Below are positions 11,449 through 21,145 of a stretch of DNA of 29,009 bases, one piece after another (positions within the stretch are counted from its first letter, which is position 1; each line of letters starts with the position of its first letter). The stretch covers positions 1 through 29,009 of the forward strand of contig WKLE02000301.1 in the NCBI GenBank assembly GCA_014885115.2, read 5' to 3'. The notes beneath the pieces are model-generated. The model ran no database searches, was not told the origin of the DNA, and saw only the letters and a program-made list of their open reading frames with translations. Position numbers and translations under genes: made by a program. Source of the stretch: Asterionellopsis glacialis. Lineage: Eukaryota > Bacillariophyta > Plagiogrammaphyceae > Rhaphoneidales > Asterionellopsidaceae.

Positions 11449-11827
11449 AAGGGAATTGCAGGAGGATTCAGCAGAGTCTGCTGTTGACTCAACTCCTGAG
11501 CTTTCTTTTGAAACTCATTGGAGGATTAGAAGGTCTTCATGTTTTTGAAGTTAGATCCTCTGAAAGAGGGAGTAACTTTACTATGCCCTATGCTGCTAGT
11601 GTCAATGGTGGAACAACACAACAATCAGACAATCAACACACAAAAGACAAGAAGACTTTTATTTGGTGATGAAAATTATGAGCTTAGTTTAATCTGGAGA
11701 ACATCCGGCAATCTAGTAAGTAGTAAGAAATCAGGAAATTAGTAAATGGTAAATATTTGTGAGTCCGTCTGCTTGCCCTCACATCAATTATCCATCCTCA
11801 AGAGTGTCCTACATTGAGTGTACTTCA
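11449..11827 (-). repeat. Probable 5' LTR and leader of the Ty3 element
   Basis: This is the interval between the exact end of similarity of the left inverted arm (11828) and the gag start. On the minus strand it begins TGAAGTACACTC and contains a CCAAATAAAAG polyadenylation-like motif near 11660. I could not find the LTR's CA end or a primer-binding site with certainty, and no second LTR is available for comparison. Confidence 0.4.
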
Positions 11828-13393
11828 AATCTTCACCTCTTTAGTATCAGTAACTATTGTTTTAGGATCATCTAATGGTGTTGTAGTACTGTACACTTTC
11901 TTCAGGTTTACTATTCATGCTAGCAACTGGTGCTAATGGTACTAAAGAGCTAGGGACAAATAATGGTGAACGCTGTGAGACATTAGTTGTAGTAGTTATC
12001 CAAGAAGGTGATGGCTGAAAGAATTGCTTAGCTTGGTTGTCTTCTTGTTCATTTTCATTTTTTTTAACCTGTTGTAAAAATGATTTCCACTCTCCCTGTA
12101 TCCATGAAAGACAACAATTTGCTTACGTTGCTTAGCATCTTCACTCAAAACTTGTGATGTAGACTCTGTCAAAATTTCATTTTCCTTTCTGTCTTTGATT
12201 GCATCAAAAATAAGGCTATTGTATTTAAGAAGTCCTGCAGTAGTCCATCCATCAAAACTTGTGTTGCCTTCACGTTGGTCTTTTGCATAGCATGCTTTGA
12301 CTTTTCTTGGATTAGGTGGATTATGTTGGAATATAAATTCCCATCATTTCTAACTATTTAAAAGCAACAATAATGCAAATGCTTCATCTGATGCTGAGAC
12401 TAAGTTACTGATAGGTTCATTTTGTCTAATAAGATGTTTCCATTTGGACTTGCCAACAACACATCTCAAAATACAATCATAAAAAAATAGTTGGCATTTT
12501 TTTATTGTTTCTCTTGGTCATGATGTCCTGTAGGTCTATATCATAGTAAGTTTTTTACAAAATAATTAAAAAAAGAAAACTAGATATAAAATATTATTTT
12601 GAGCTAAAAATCCTTGTCCTTCAAATATTACTTACCAACTAACTGAGTACTTGTTACTAAAGTTTTTTGATGTTGGCCTTGACTTCCACTTAAAGTAGCT
12701 CTTTTGCTTTCATCTGCAGGGATGTTGTCAAAAGTATGTTGTTAAAAGTATCATCAATGTCTTCATCATCTGAATAGTCAAAAGTAATAATATCTGAACT
12801 GTTAGTTTTGCCTTCATTATTATTGATGCTTTGGCTTACCTTATTGCTGTAATCATATGCCACTTCATTTTTTTAGCGGCATTAGCTTTAAACATAGCAA
12901 CACCAACCTTTTGAATAGCATTGTTTACATCATTGCGCCTAGTAGATATGGTATTTTTTACTACACCTTTGTAAGTGTTCCAGAACATCCACTTGTCTTC
13001 AGGTGCTATTGAAAACATTTCTAACACCTTATTACCAATAATGTTAGGTTGATCTAAGTCATCTAGTTCTTCTTGCGAAGTAATGAACTTGATTTCCCTA
13101 AAAATTGCATACTTGACTTTCCTTGCTATGTCTTTAGACAAATTTGGGCAACGTTGGTAGCAACTTACATTTTTGGCATGGGTAGTAGCTTGCAGTCCTT
13201 AATTCTTGGTTGGCATTTTTCAAATATTCTACCTGCTTCAGAAGTTGCTGGTATTTCAGCACATCTTTAGACAAACTAATGGATGATGATTTACTAAAAT
13301 TATTTTCTGATTCTTTAGTATAGTTACATATAATTCTGCTGAATTATTTTTCCTGTACCTAACTGGCAAACTTTTATTCAATGATTCCGCCAT
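11828..13393 (-). pseudogene. Gene A, left-arm copy, interrupted by the Ty3 element
   Basis: Translation starts at the ATG at 13393 (MAESLNKSLPVRYRK). A deletion of about 20 bp near 13322 breaks the N-terminus. The 13141-12836 part is open with KDIARKVKYAIFREIKF, an acidic stretch, FWNTYKGVVKNTI and RRNDVNNAIQK. A frameshift lies in an A/T run near 12870. An intron of 100 bp (12635-12536, GTAAGT to ATAG) joins QLV|DLQDIMTK in frame. Exon 2 reads on to CVVGKSKWKHLIRQNEP, SDEAFALLLLL, NPRKVKACYAKDQREG and DGWTTAGLLKYNSLI. The gene is cut at 11828. I do not recognise the family. It has no membrane segment or signal peptide; the charged, mildly coiled N-terminus and aromatic blocks suggest a nuclear accessory protein, as inference. 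It is the same family as the relic at 338-1361. Confidence 0.7.
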
Positions 13394-14160
13394 GGTGAGA
13401 TTTTTTTGTGTCCATTCCATAGGTCTGGATTGCGAAAGAATTTTTTGAAGCTATTTGAAAAAAATTGGAATACCAAATAGTTAAAAAAAAAATGGCACGG
13501 TGGTACAATATGTATGTTAAAAAATGTGCAAGTAAAATATACTACTAAATTGTACCAATTTTTGCCAATTCAAAATTCTGTATCTTCTAACATTAATTTT
13601 TCATGGCTGTATATTTTTCCTTTCTTGCATGGATTTTTAGTACGTGAAATTATTCGGCTGCATAGAAACTCATAGTAAATCAGAGTGTTCATGCAAATTT
13701 ACCTTTCTTGGCCCAATAATTCCCTTCATTTTTCAGGGATGCTTTGCTGCATACTTGTACTCACTGCAATTGGTGTGTTATATTATTCACAGATACCCAA
13801 AATAATTTCATGTATTCTACAGGGATGATTTGGTGCATACTATACCACCCTTAAAATTGTTACAGAATTTTTCATTTTTTACAGAATTGTTTTTTTGTGC
13901 GCATTCTGTGCAGAAGGCTGTGTGTTTCTGCGCAATAATATTTCATGCTCACCTGCACACCACAGTATCACAACATGTTGTTCTTTCTGGATCCATGTCC
14001 CTGGTACATTTTTACGTACAATCCTATTCATTTTTTTCAAACAGTAACAACAGGACTGAAAGAAACAACAGGAACCGCAGAAGCTTTGGCATTGATGATT
14101 GGTATCCTGCTTTTGGTGTTGACTCAAACACCATTCCGACCACCACATCAATAAGTCAAG
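13394..14160. promoter_or_regulatory. Region upstream of left gene A with two iterated motifs
   Basis: This is the counterpart of 26060-26827. Two copies of an AGGGATG...TGCATAC motif lie at about 13735-13754 and 13822-13840, 86 bp apart; the right arm has three. Short cysteine-rich readings occur in either strand, but their frames are not kept between the two arms, so I do not call a gene. Confidence 0.4.
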
Positions 14161-14180
14161 AAAGTTAAGTAAATGATGTG

Positions 14181-14210
14181 TGCACTACATGCACCATAGC
14201 ATGCAGTGCA
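14181..14210. repeat. Hairpin conserved in both arms, left copy
   Basis: TGCACTACATGC and GCATGCAGTGCA form a 12-bp stem with one wobble-type mismatch around a 6-base loop. The equivalent hairpin is in the right arm at about 25886-25919. Confidence 0.6.
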
Positions 14211-14788
14211 GACATGGTAATTGTTCACAAATTATCATGTTCTGGTATTCTTTTTTTGGCTGCTTATTTCTAGCATGTAGGATCCTACGCGCTACAGTAC
14301 CAAGAATCTCACCCCCTTATTTTGTCTCCTTTTGCAAAATTTTCAGGCAGCTGCCACAACAACGCAACTCAGGCAGCAGTCACAGCAACGAGGCGACTCT
14401 ACCAAAAGCCACAGCAAGGTGACGCATCACAGCTTGAATTCTCTCAATTTTCAAGTCTCCAAGGATAAGTCAGTTTCAAATTTCAAAGCAACATGAGGCA
14501 ACATTACTAAGGCAGCAGCCACAGCAAGGTGACTCATCACAAGAGCTCCAAGTCTCTGCACCACATACCTCAAGTGTCATTTACCTAATATATCAAAAAA
14601 ATCAAGATCACATCCAAGCTGTCTTTGTTTGTCCAGTGTTCTGACCTAGAGTACAAATATTGGCCCTCTCAGTATTCTCCTACACTCAAGGCTTACCAAT
14701 TTTTGTTCCGATTTAGGATCACTGTTGCACAGGGGGATGCCCTGGTAACAATTGACTTAAATTCAGGCTAGGTGGCTGGAAGTAATTT

Positions 14789-14901
14789 GTTTGTTAGCCC
14801 CGCTACTTGTCAAAACTTTACAAGTTATAAAGTTTTCCATTCATACATGGGTTGAGACTTTTCAAATTAATTTTTGAATTTTTTCTTCTTGGCTAACAAA
14901 C
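14789..14901. repeat. 113-bp element with 11-bp inverted ends, left arm
   Basis: GTTTGTTAGCC at 14789-14799 and GGCTAACAAAC at 14891-14901 are perfect inverted ends. Inside, AAAACTTTA and TAAAGTTTT form a perfect 9-bp stem (14812-14820 with 14828-14836). The right-arm copy is at 25294-25405. It looks like a small MITE-type element or a structured recognition site. Confidence 0.55.
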
Positions 14902-15022
14902 TCATAATCTCAAGAAACCATCCCTTACAAAAAGAATTCAGGAGGGCCTTAACAGGAAACCTTCCCGTACTGACCTGTAGATCATTTGGCATTATCTTCT
15001 TTTGTTAGGTATATTTTGGAAT

Positions 15023-17135
15023 GAACATTTCCTAAGAAAAAATCTGAAAAATCAAGCTATCTGATAGATGTAACATTTTGCCGACCCCATGATCACTTCA
15101 CCCATTTTTGTGAAACTGGAAGAAAGCACCAAGCCTACAAAAATGCTGCTAAATTGAGAGAGAGGTTAAATGAATTCTTCAGCAAATGCTTTGATGATTC
15201 TGAAACCAACCCAGAGAGCATCAATGCTGCATTGAATGCCTCTTCCATACTTTGTATTCATGAAGGTTTAACTCGTGGTAATTGGAATAATGTTCATATA
15301 ATTGGTGCATGTTTATTTTGCTCTACAAGAACAATATACATTTGAATTTCATTGGAACATCAAGTCAAGATTTGGATCACTATTTTACATCAAGAAGTTC
15401 TTGGCAAAATATCTTTTGTGGGAAAAAAGGGGAACAGATAGTTGGAAGAATAATGGTTTGGGTCGGTTCATGCTGTCCTTACTTCAAGCATTCTGCAACA
15501 AATATAATATCACTGGTGAAGCATCTTTGTCTCATCAAGGTGCTCACATAGCAATCCAGGTTTATATCAGAAATGGATTCAAGAAAAGATATCAAGATAA
15601 ATTTGAGGATCCTGAGTTATACAATAAGGAAGGAAAACCATAAGAATCTGATGATATCATTAATGATAATGTTCTTCATTATTACGTGTGTTGCAGCCCT
15701 AGATAACATTAACGAGTACCAGAACATATCAGATCACCTAAAAAAGATTCTACAAGAGCCACAAGAAATAAAGTCAGACAACAGACTTGTTTCTGCAGTT
15801 GGCAAAACCCAACGTGCGATGCTTTACCTACTCACAAAAGGGCAGAAAGGTTTTCCAATGGTTCTTTTTGTATTAGATGAATGGCTGGACAAATATGTTG
15901 TTGATGTGGATGATGAAGAATTTACCTTTGGCTTAGAGGGTGGAATAATCAAGACACGTCATAAAAACCCAGCAACTGCCCAAGTACCATTAACAGAAGC
16001 AGCAACTGCACAATTAGATAATGATGATGATGGTTCTATTTCTGCTATAGTTGAGGAGAAAGAAATGGAATCAGAAGATGATGATTCAATTCCTCCTGCC
16101 AAGTGTACAAGATCACAACTAACTCCAGAGAAAGAGGCTGATGATGATAGTGCTATTTCTGCTATTGTTGATGACCAGGATGCATCAGATGATGATAAAA
16201 AAAAAGAAAGAAAAAACTGGTAGAAAGACTACTTGTGGTTCCTGTTTGAAGATAGAGGATAGTGTAAGCAGAGACCTGTTATGTTTGTATTGTAGAAAAC
16301 CACAACATGGTGCTTGTTCCAGAAGAATGATATCTCAGGACAATGTAGTAGCACAATGGGCCTATAAATTTTCTGTTCAGTATGAAGACACATGTCATAC
16401 AGGAAAGGAAGTCAGGCAAACTGCAATAATTGACAAATTGTTAGCATCACCAAGTGCCAGTCATTATACACCAACTCTCTTTACAAATGATCTTTGGTTA
16501 AATGATGCCATAGTTCAGTTATATACCACCATCCTAGATTCAATAACTGAAGAAACCAAGAGAAGCATTTTCTTAGGTCCTATCACATCTCATGGTTGGG
16601 ATGATGATGTAGTTGAAGAAATCTGTACAACTTCTATACAGAATATGAACGCTCTATTGAATTTGGCCATGATTTAACAGATCCTTTAACATATAACATT
16701 GATTATCCTCCAAGGAATGATAGAAGACATCATGTATTAAAAGGAAATATTGGTGCAAAGTACATTAGTGGTCAGTTTTTCAATACCGAAGAAATATTTG
16801 AGTTGGGCTACAAAGCAGCATACTTCCCTCTTTGTAGAGGCACGCATTGGTTCGGTGTCTACTGTTGGAAGGAAGGCACCAATATAAATTTTAAAATTAT
16901 TGATTCACAACACATTTAATCCGTCATATGTTGAAAATAAAAATGGGAGATGCAGCTAAAGAAGTTTATTTCAAGGAACTATCACAAAAGGTTCATGGCC
17001 AAAGAGATGGCTAAAGTTGTGGGGTTCATCAATGCCAATTCATGGAAGACCTTGCTCTATCTAAATCTGACTGGATGGTAAAGGATTATTCACTACAGAC
17101 TAGTCATTGGAAGAAGAATCCTGAATTTTGAGGGA
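15023..17135 (+). pseudogene. GNAT-like / zinc finger / Ulp1 (C48) protease gene, degraded
   Basis: The frame is open from 15023 with a basic PKKKSEK. The first part looks like a GNAT acetyltransferase: ACLFCSTRTIYI, then after a frameshift KNNGLGRFML (codons 15446-15472, acetyl-CoA loop pattern x-x-G-x-G) and HIAIQVYIRNGF (motif B). A long acidic stretch follows with two repeats (DDDGSISAIVEE and DDDSAISAIVDD), then a frameshift at a poly-A run near 16200. Next is a zinc finger, CGSCLKIED...CLYCRKPQHGAC (16234-16320). The Ulp1 domain has WLNDAI (16495), RGTHWFGVYCW with the catalytic His at 16845, IIDSQHI with the Asp at 16902, and QRDG-stop-SCGVHQCQF with Gln at 17000 and Cys at 17018. Ulp1 enzymes cleave SUMO-like proteins and are known companions of Zisupton and related transposases. 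Frameshifts near 15340, 15640, 16200 and 16670 and the TAA at 17012 disable it. Confidence 0.65.
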
Positions 17136-17513
17136 AATCAAGTTGATACACAAGAGAGTGACTATTTAGAAGATCATCCAGAGGAAAACTACCTACTATA
17201 CTTTCTTCTTCTACTGTAGAAGAACCAAGCACTGATGACAAGGAAGAGAAGCAGACAGCAGATGTAAGAAAGGAGTAAAAAGATTCATTAGGCGATGGTA
17301 TTGAATTAGAGGAGGAAAAAAAAAACCAAGGAGATGATTAGAACAAAGAAGGTGGAAGAAAGAACAAGAAGAAATGAAGAATCTGACTGACTTTTTCACA
17401 GATGAACAAGATCCAGAACAATCAGAAGAAGAAGAAGATGATGATGAGGAAAGAATGTATTGCAAAGCACATTTAAATTAGTAGAGATAGACAAAAGTTT
17501 ATGGAAACAAAAT
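17136..17513 (+). other. Charged linker between two protease segments
   Basis: The plus strand keeps a strongly acidic and lysine-rich reading (EEPSTDDKEEKQTADVRKE, ELEEEKKN) broken by stops. It may be the linker of one long gene joining the Ulp1 domain to the next protease-like segment, or the end of one gene and the start of another. Confidence 0.35.
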
Positions 17514-18235
17514 TTCAATGTGGTGAACAAATAGTTAGCCTCAAGTATATCCCTAAAAAACAAATACTGAGAGGATACAATGAAAGACGCACAGCCATAG
17601 CAGACTAAAATGCAAGAGCATTCCCAGATGGACAAGAACATCTTCTGAATACAGACTGGGTAGAATGCTTTGTATTCGAGAGTATACAAAATTACATCAA
17701 GGCCAGACCCTATAAGCTCATCCATCTTTGAGCAGGGTTCAATAGAAACATTGTTGGACCTAAGGAACCATTACAAGGCAGATGGATTCCACCCCCAAGA
17801 CCCAAAGTCAAGTATCAACAAGGAACATTAAAAACATGTGTGTATGATAGCTTGGCTAGCTGTTTGCATTACCATGGGCATGACAACAAACTTGCACAAT
17901 TTGTCCATGAAGATGGATTAAGATATTCCTATTCTATTGATAACATCAAGGCTTTGCAAAATACCATAGAAACATATTTTGGAAAAAAATGTTATGTTAA
18001 AGAAATTACAGGTAGTATTGACCTATTAAACCTATCCACTGAGTTATGAATGTATCCCATAATTGTTGTATTGCAAAGTCATGATGGAAATTGTGAGCAT
18101 GCCATTAGTATATTGGGTAATTGGATTTTTGATTCTAATCCGCCAGAAGCTCTTTCTCTCACTAGGCATAGTTTAGATTCATGTGTTATGGGTAAATTCA
18201 AGAAAGTAGTGCAAGGCCTACAATTCATTTTATAA
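17514..18235 (+). pseudogene. Papain-fold (C39-like) cysteine protease segment
   Basis: A mostly open plus-strand reading contains CGEQIVSLKYIPKKQIL, then GRWIPPPRPKVKYQQG. A candidate active site follows: TCVYDSLASCLHYHG with Cys at 17837-17839, and downstream NCEHAISILGNWIFDSN with His at 18098-18100 and Asp at 18131-18133. The order Cys, then H-A-I, then W-I-F-D fits papain-fold peptidases of the C39-like type. This is a pattern match without a family name I can defend. Three in-frame stops (near 17608, 17731 and 18047) break it. The stop codon at 18233-18235 is followed within 4 bases by AATAAA. It may be the C-terminus of the Ulp1 gene upstream, since both run the same way with only a charged linker between. 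Confidence 0.45.
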
Positions 18236-18238
18236 AGA

Positions 18239-18244
18239 ATAAAT
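18239..18244 (+). terminator. Polyadenylation signal of the + strand protease gene
   Basis: AATAAA begins four bases after the TAA at 18233-18235. The convergent minus-strand gene has its own signal 17 bases away. Confidence 0.55.
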
Positions 18245-18260
18245 TTGTTTTATGTATGTT

Positions 18261-18266
18261 TTTATT
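18261..18266 (-). terminator. Polyadenylation signal of KDZ copy 2
   Basis: TTTATT on the plus strand is AATAAA on the minus strand, about 10 bases past the TAG that ends the transposase at 18276. The two convergent transcripts must overlap. Confidence 0.55.
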
Positions 18267-20320
18267 GTCTTTGTTCTAACAATATTCTGCCCAAGTTTTC
18301 TGTGGATCAACTACAAAGACCTGTCCAACGTCTTCCTGAGTAAATTCAACATTTTCTTCAATAATATTTTCAATACAATAAGCTGGACCTTTTACATCAA
18401 CCACTGGCATTAGAGAATATACATAGTTTCCTTGATTAGTCATTTCTAGATTGCATGTCTTCACTAATACGGATAGGTCTACTTAGTATTCAGTTGCAAG
18501 TACACATAGAAGTTGAACTCCACATGCCAAATCATTATCATCTGCAAGATCATCTTGTATGTCCACAAATCCTAGAATCTTGGCATTACTTGGGTAATGC
18601 ATTCTGTGTGTTTTATAATAACAAAAATCACGCCAAGGTCTGATAGAAAGGTAATATGGATGTGCTCTATACAATGTTTTATGAATATAACATTCTGATC
18701 ACATTTGCAATTTTTTTAGGTTTATTCTTAAATATTGTTGCACCTATATACTGAAGAATGGAGAAGGGAATATTATAAGGTGTACATTTCCCAAAATCTA
18801 CATCAATGTATGATTCACTTGTTTCAGGATTCTGGGTTATTTGAATACTGTATTGAGTGCCAGATAACACACCCTCTTTGTGGTTCTTCTTGGGTTTCTC
18901 CTTCCAGTTGTCTAAATCAATAGTCAATTTAGCAAAATCAATTAGGTACTTTTCATAACATTTGCTTGCAGTTTGCCCTGACAATGTGCTTGGACGGCGT
19001 TGCATTAATCTAGCAGGATTTTTGACATTCTTTATGTGCCTATTTTCAGGTCTAGCTGTATTGACATTTTGTGGATTGCCATACCTTTTGATGTAATGTA
19101 TAACATGACTTATTTGATGAAATTTTGTGGTCTTCAATCCCAAGCCTTCAGTACAATCAACCAATTTGTGATACAGTACCATTAATTTTCTGAATGAATG
19201 CTCATATTCATCTACTGTTGACAATAATTTTTGTCCACTCTTCATCCAACAATCAAGGCAAAGCATCATTTCCATCAAATGCTTATAGTCTGTGATTAGT
19301 GCCCTTTTTTTATACATGTTATTAGCAAGTACAACTTTGCCAGCATGGGTATGTCAGGTCAAAATGCAGGCTAACATTAAAACAGTATATTCAGATGACT
19401 TGATTGTGCTAGCCACCAACTTAGCATAGCCACTATTGAATGTAACAATTGGCAAGTCCCAGTCACTTTGGTGTCCACATTGTTGAGAAATTTTGGCCAG
19501 GACAGAAACAAATGTAGTCCTCCTTTTACTTGCTTTGCCAAGGATTTCATTATACAAAAACCTGTACACTGTTTTTTTTCAACCCAGCATCTAGCCAATG
19601 TAACATTTTAGGTGGTGTTGCTCCTGATATCCCTTGTACATTGTCAGCAATATGTATTTCATCAAATGCATTATCTAAATTGTAGTGTAACATTTCCTGT
19701 AACTCATCATCAGTTGCCCCAAAGAGGTCCTTTCTTTCTTGTGGTTTGCAAATAACCTTAGGATGGTCCGCTTCTGCAGTAGGACAGTCACAATCTTGCC
19801 ATAAACTTTTGTCTAATCCAGAGTGGGATTTATACATCCCACATAGATCATCAGAGCCTTCAAAATCACCTAAAACAACAACCACAGGACTTTTGAAGAC
19901 CATATCCTTATGCATGTTGCCATTATTACATATATTTGTGGTTACGCCTCCCCGATTTTGCTCTTGCTTGATACAAGATAGAATTAATCTCAGAGCTCTA
20001 TGATAATTCCTCGTATTGCAGCCTCTTAACACAATATCATCCTCTTTTCAATCATTATCTTCTGGCCTATTCATAAACCCAATTGGATGCCATGCATTTG
20101 ATTGATTCCTAGTTGCTTGATAAAAAATAGTTAGTGACATCATTACAGGTTCTAATCTGCCTGATGAAAAAACACCAAGGTGGGTGCCATCAATATATAA
20201 AATGCTTCCACAAAAAATATCTTTGTTGGTGGTACACAACTGTTTTTGACTATTCCAACAAACTTTGCCTTAGTGCATTTCTTCAAGTGTGTCACAAACT
20301 TCATATTCAGGTTTGTACTT

Positions 20321-20430
20321 CCTCTTGTAACATGAACAACACTTCTGTACTTATGATAGTTTCATGAGATAAATAAACAGGATGCTCCTGATTATCAGAT
20401 GTACTATGAAAGGCATTATCATCATTATTA
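20321..20430. repeat. Internal direct repeat within KDZ copy 2, unit 1
   Basis: This unit matches 20692-20801, 371 bp away in the same orientation, at about nine bases in ten by eye. Both encode on the minus strand an EHPVYLSHETI...LFMLQE block. The duplicated piece sits where the protein between the N-terminal region and the catalytic core is expected. Confidence 0.8.
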
Positions 20431-20691
20431 GTCTCAGATATCACTAAGTTGTGTGCATTGTTAGTTCTTGGATTGTTTATCAAGGATTCCAACATTGCTT
20501 ACAAAGCAAACACTACTACATCTTCTTTACAACCCCTTTCTAACATGTAAGGGATTGTGCTTGGCTTAAAATTTTCAATTTTTTAATAATAGTTTTCCTT
20601 GGCAAATTCTTTCCAGAAAAAGTAACTCCACGGGATATAGCATTCTCAACCCATGCAATTATTCTATCAAACAGGCTCAATGGAGCCCCAG

Positions 20692-20801
20692 CCTCTTGTA
20701 ACATGAACAACAGTTCTGTACTCATGATAGTTTCATGAGATAAATAAACAGGATGTTCTTGATTTTCTGATGTACCACCAAAGGCATTATTATTGTTGTT
20801 A
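20692..20801. repeat. Internal direct repeat within KDZ copy 2, unit 2
   Basis: This is the partner of the unit at 20321. It is probably the original, because the reading continues from it into the downstream SLFDRIIAW block shared with copy 1. Confidence 0.8.
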
Positions 20802-21145
20802 TTATTATTAAAATCCAGAAAAGAGCTGTCATTGTCAGTAAAGTGTGCATCCACATATTGGGTGGGATCTTCTTGATCATTTTGATAAGCCACAGGGTCT
20901 TGTGATTCATGTGATTCATTAGCAGGTACCTTTGTACAATTTTGATATATGTAAGCTGCATGGGCACTGATTGGAGCAGTATCATTGTTTAAGTTATCTC
21001 CACAAAAAGTGCTCTTGTTGATATGGGTTGTGAGAGCTCAGTAAGTGTTGAACAGCCAACCACAGGCTTCACAACTTAGGGTGACTCTCTTTTGTGAGCT
21101 CAGGACAGAGGACTGGTGAGATTGAGATTGTGTCTTTTTGGACAT

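Larger units (their letters stand above)
8044..11827 (-). mobile_element. Ty3/gypsy LTR retrotransposon, truncated, degraded
   Basis: Read on the minus strand the order is LTR/leader, gag with zinc knuckle, aspartic protease, reverse transcriptase, RNase H, integrase, which is the Ty3/gypsy order. The upstream edge abuts the left-arm gene A at 11828 with a sequence beginning TGAAGTACACTC, consistent with an LTR starting in TG. The downstream edge is lost: integrase homology stops near 8044 and no second LTR is seen. NYYRNMW after the reverse transcriptase and KIMNDIL before its active site recall diatom Ty3 elements. The copy is dead: part of the reverse transcriptase is deleted and catalytic residues in reverse transcriptase and integrase are changed. 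Confidence 0.8.
11828..14942. repeat. Left arm of a 3.1-kb inverted repeat
   Basis: Its reverse complement matches 25272-28419 over nearly its whole length, by eye about nine bases in ten, with scattered indels and one more diverged segment (14270-14580 against 25620-25800). The outer similarity stops sharply at 11828, where the Ty3 element begins. The inner similarity fades after the shared CCTGAATTC at 14942. It contains, from inside out, a 113-bp palindrome-bounded element, CAG-rich repeats, a conserved hairpin, repeats upstream of gene A, and gene A itself facing outward. Confidence 0.9.
18276..21145 (-). pseudogene. KDZ/Plavaka-type DDE transposase, copy 2, degraded
   Basis: I place the start at the ATG at 21145 (MSKKTQSQSHQSS), because a zinc finger follows at once: CEACGWLF, then LTTHINKSTFC (21090-21030), interrupted by one TGA. 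An acidic, Asn-rich region comes next. Then LFMLQEAGAPLSLFDRIIAW, matching the equivalent block of copy 1. The catalytic core has LYIDGTHLG with the first Asp at 20189-20191, LEPVMMSLTIFYQAT and AWHPIGF; VVVVLGDFEGSDD with the second Asp at 19865-19867, followed by the cysteine pair CDC; PPKMLHWLDAGLKK; and TARPENRHIKNVKNPARLMQ with the Glu at 19055-19057. The C-terminal part has HPYYLSIRPWRDFCYYK, NAKILGFVDIQ and FVVDPQKTWAEYC. DDE transposases of this superfamily cut and paste DNA in the nucleus. Stops or frameshifts occur near 18480, 18675, 19330, 19560, 20040, 20240 and 20540, and a segment is duplicated internally. The gene converges on the protease gene and lies downstream of gene B. Confidence 0.8.

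Noticed and set aside
14340..14580. CAG/CAA-rich repeats in the left arm as a polyglutamine gene
   Set aside because: No frame continues through them. The right arm has a much reduced TTG/CTG run at 25672-25700, so it is a length-variable simple repeat.
16190..16222. Programmed frameshift at the poly-A run before the zinc finger
   Set aside because: A slippery run is present, but comparable frame breaks occur without one, and no downstream structure stands out. Mutation or a sequencing slip in the A run is simpler.
17012..17014. Stop codon inside the Ulp1 catalytic motif as programmed readthrough
   Set aside because: The gene has several other frameshifts and stops, so simple decay explains it.
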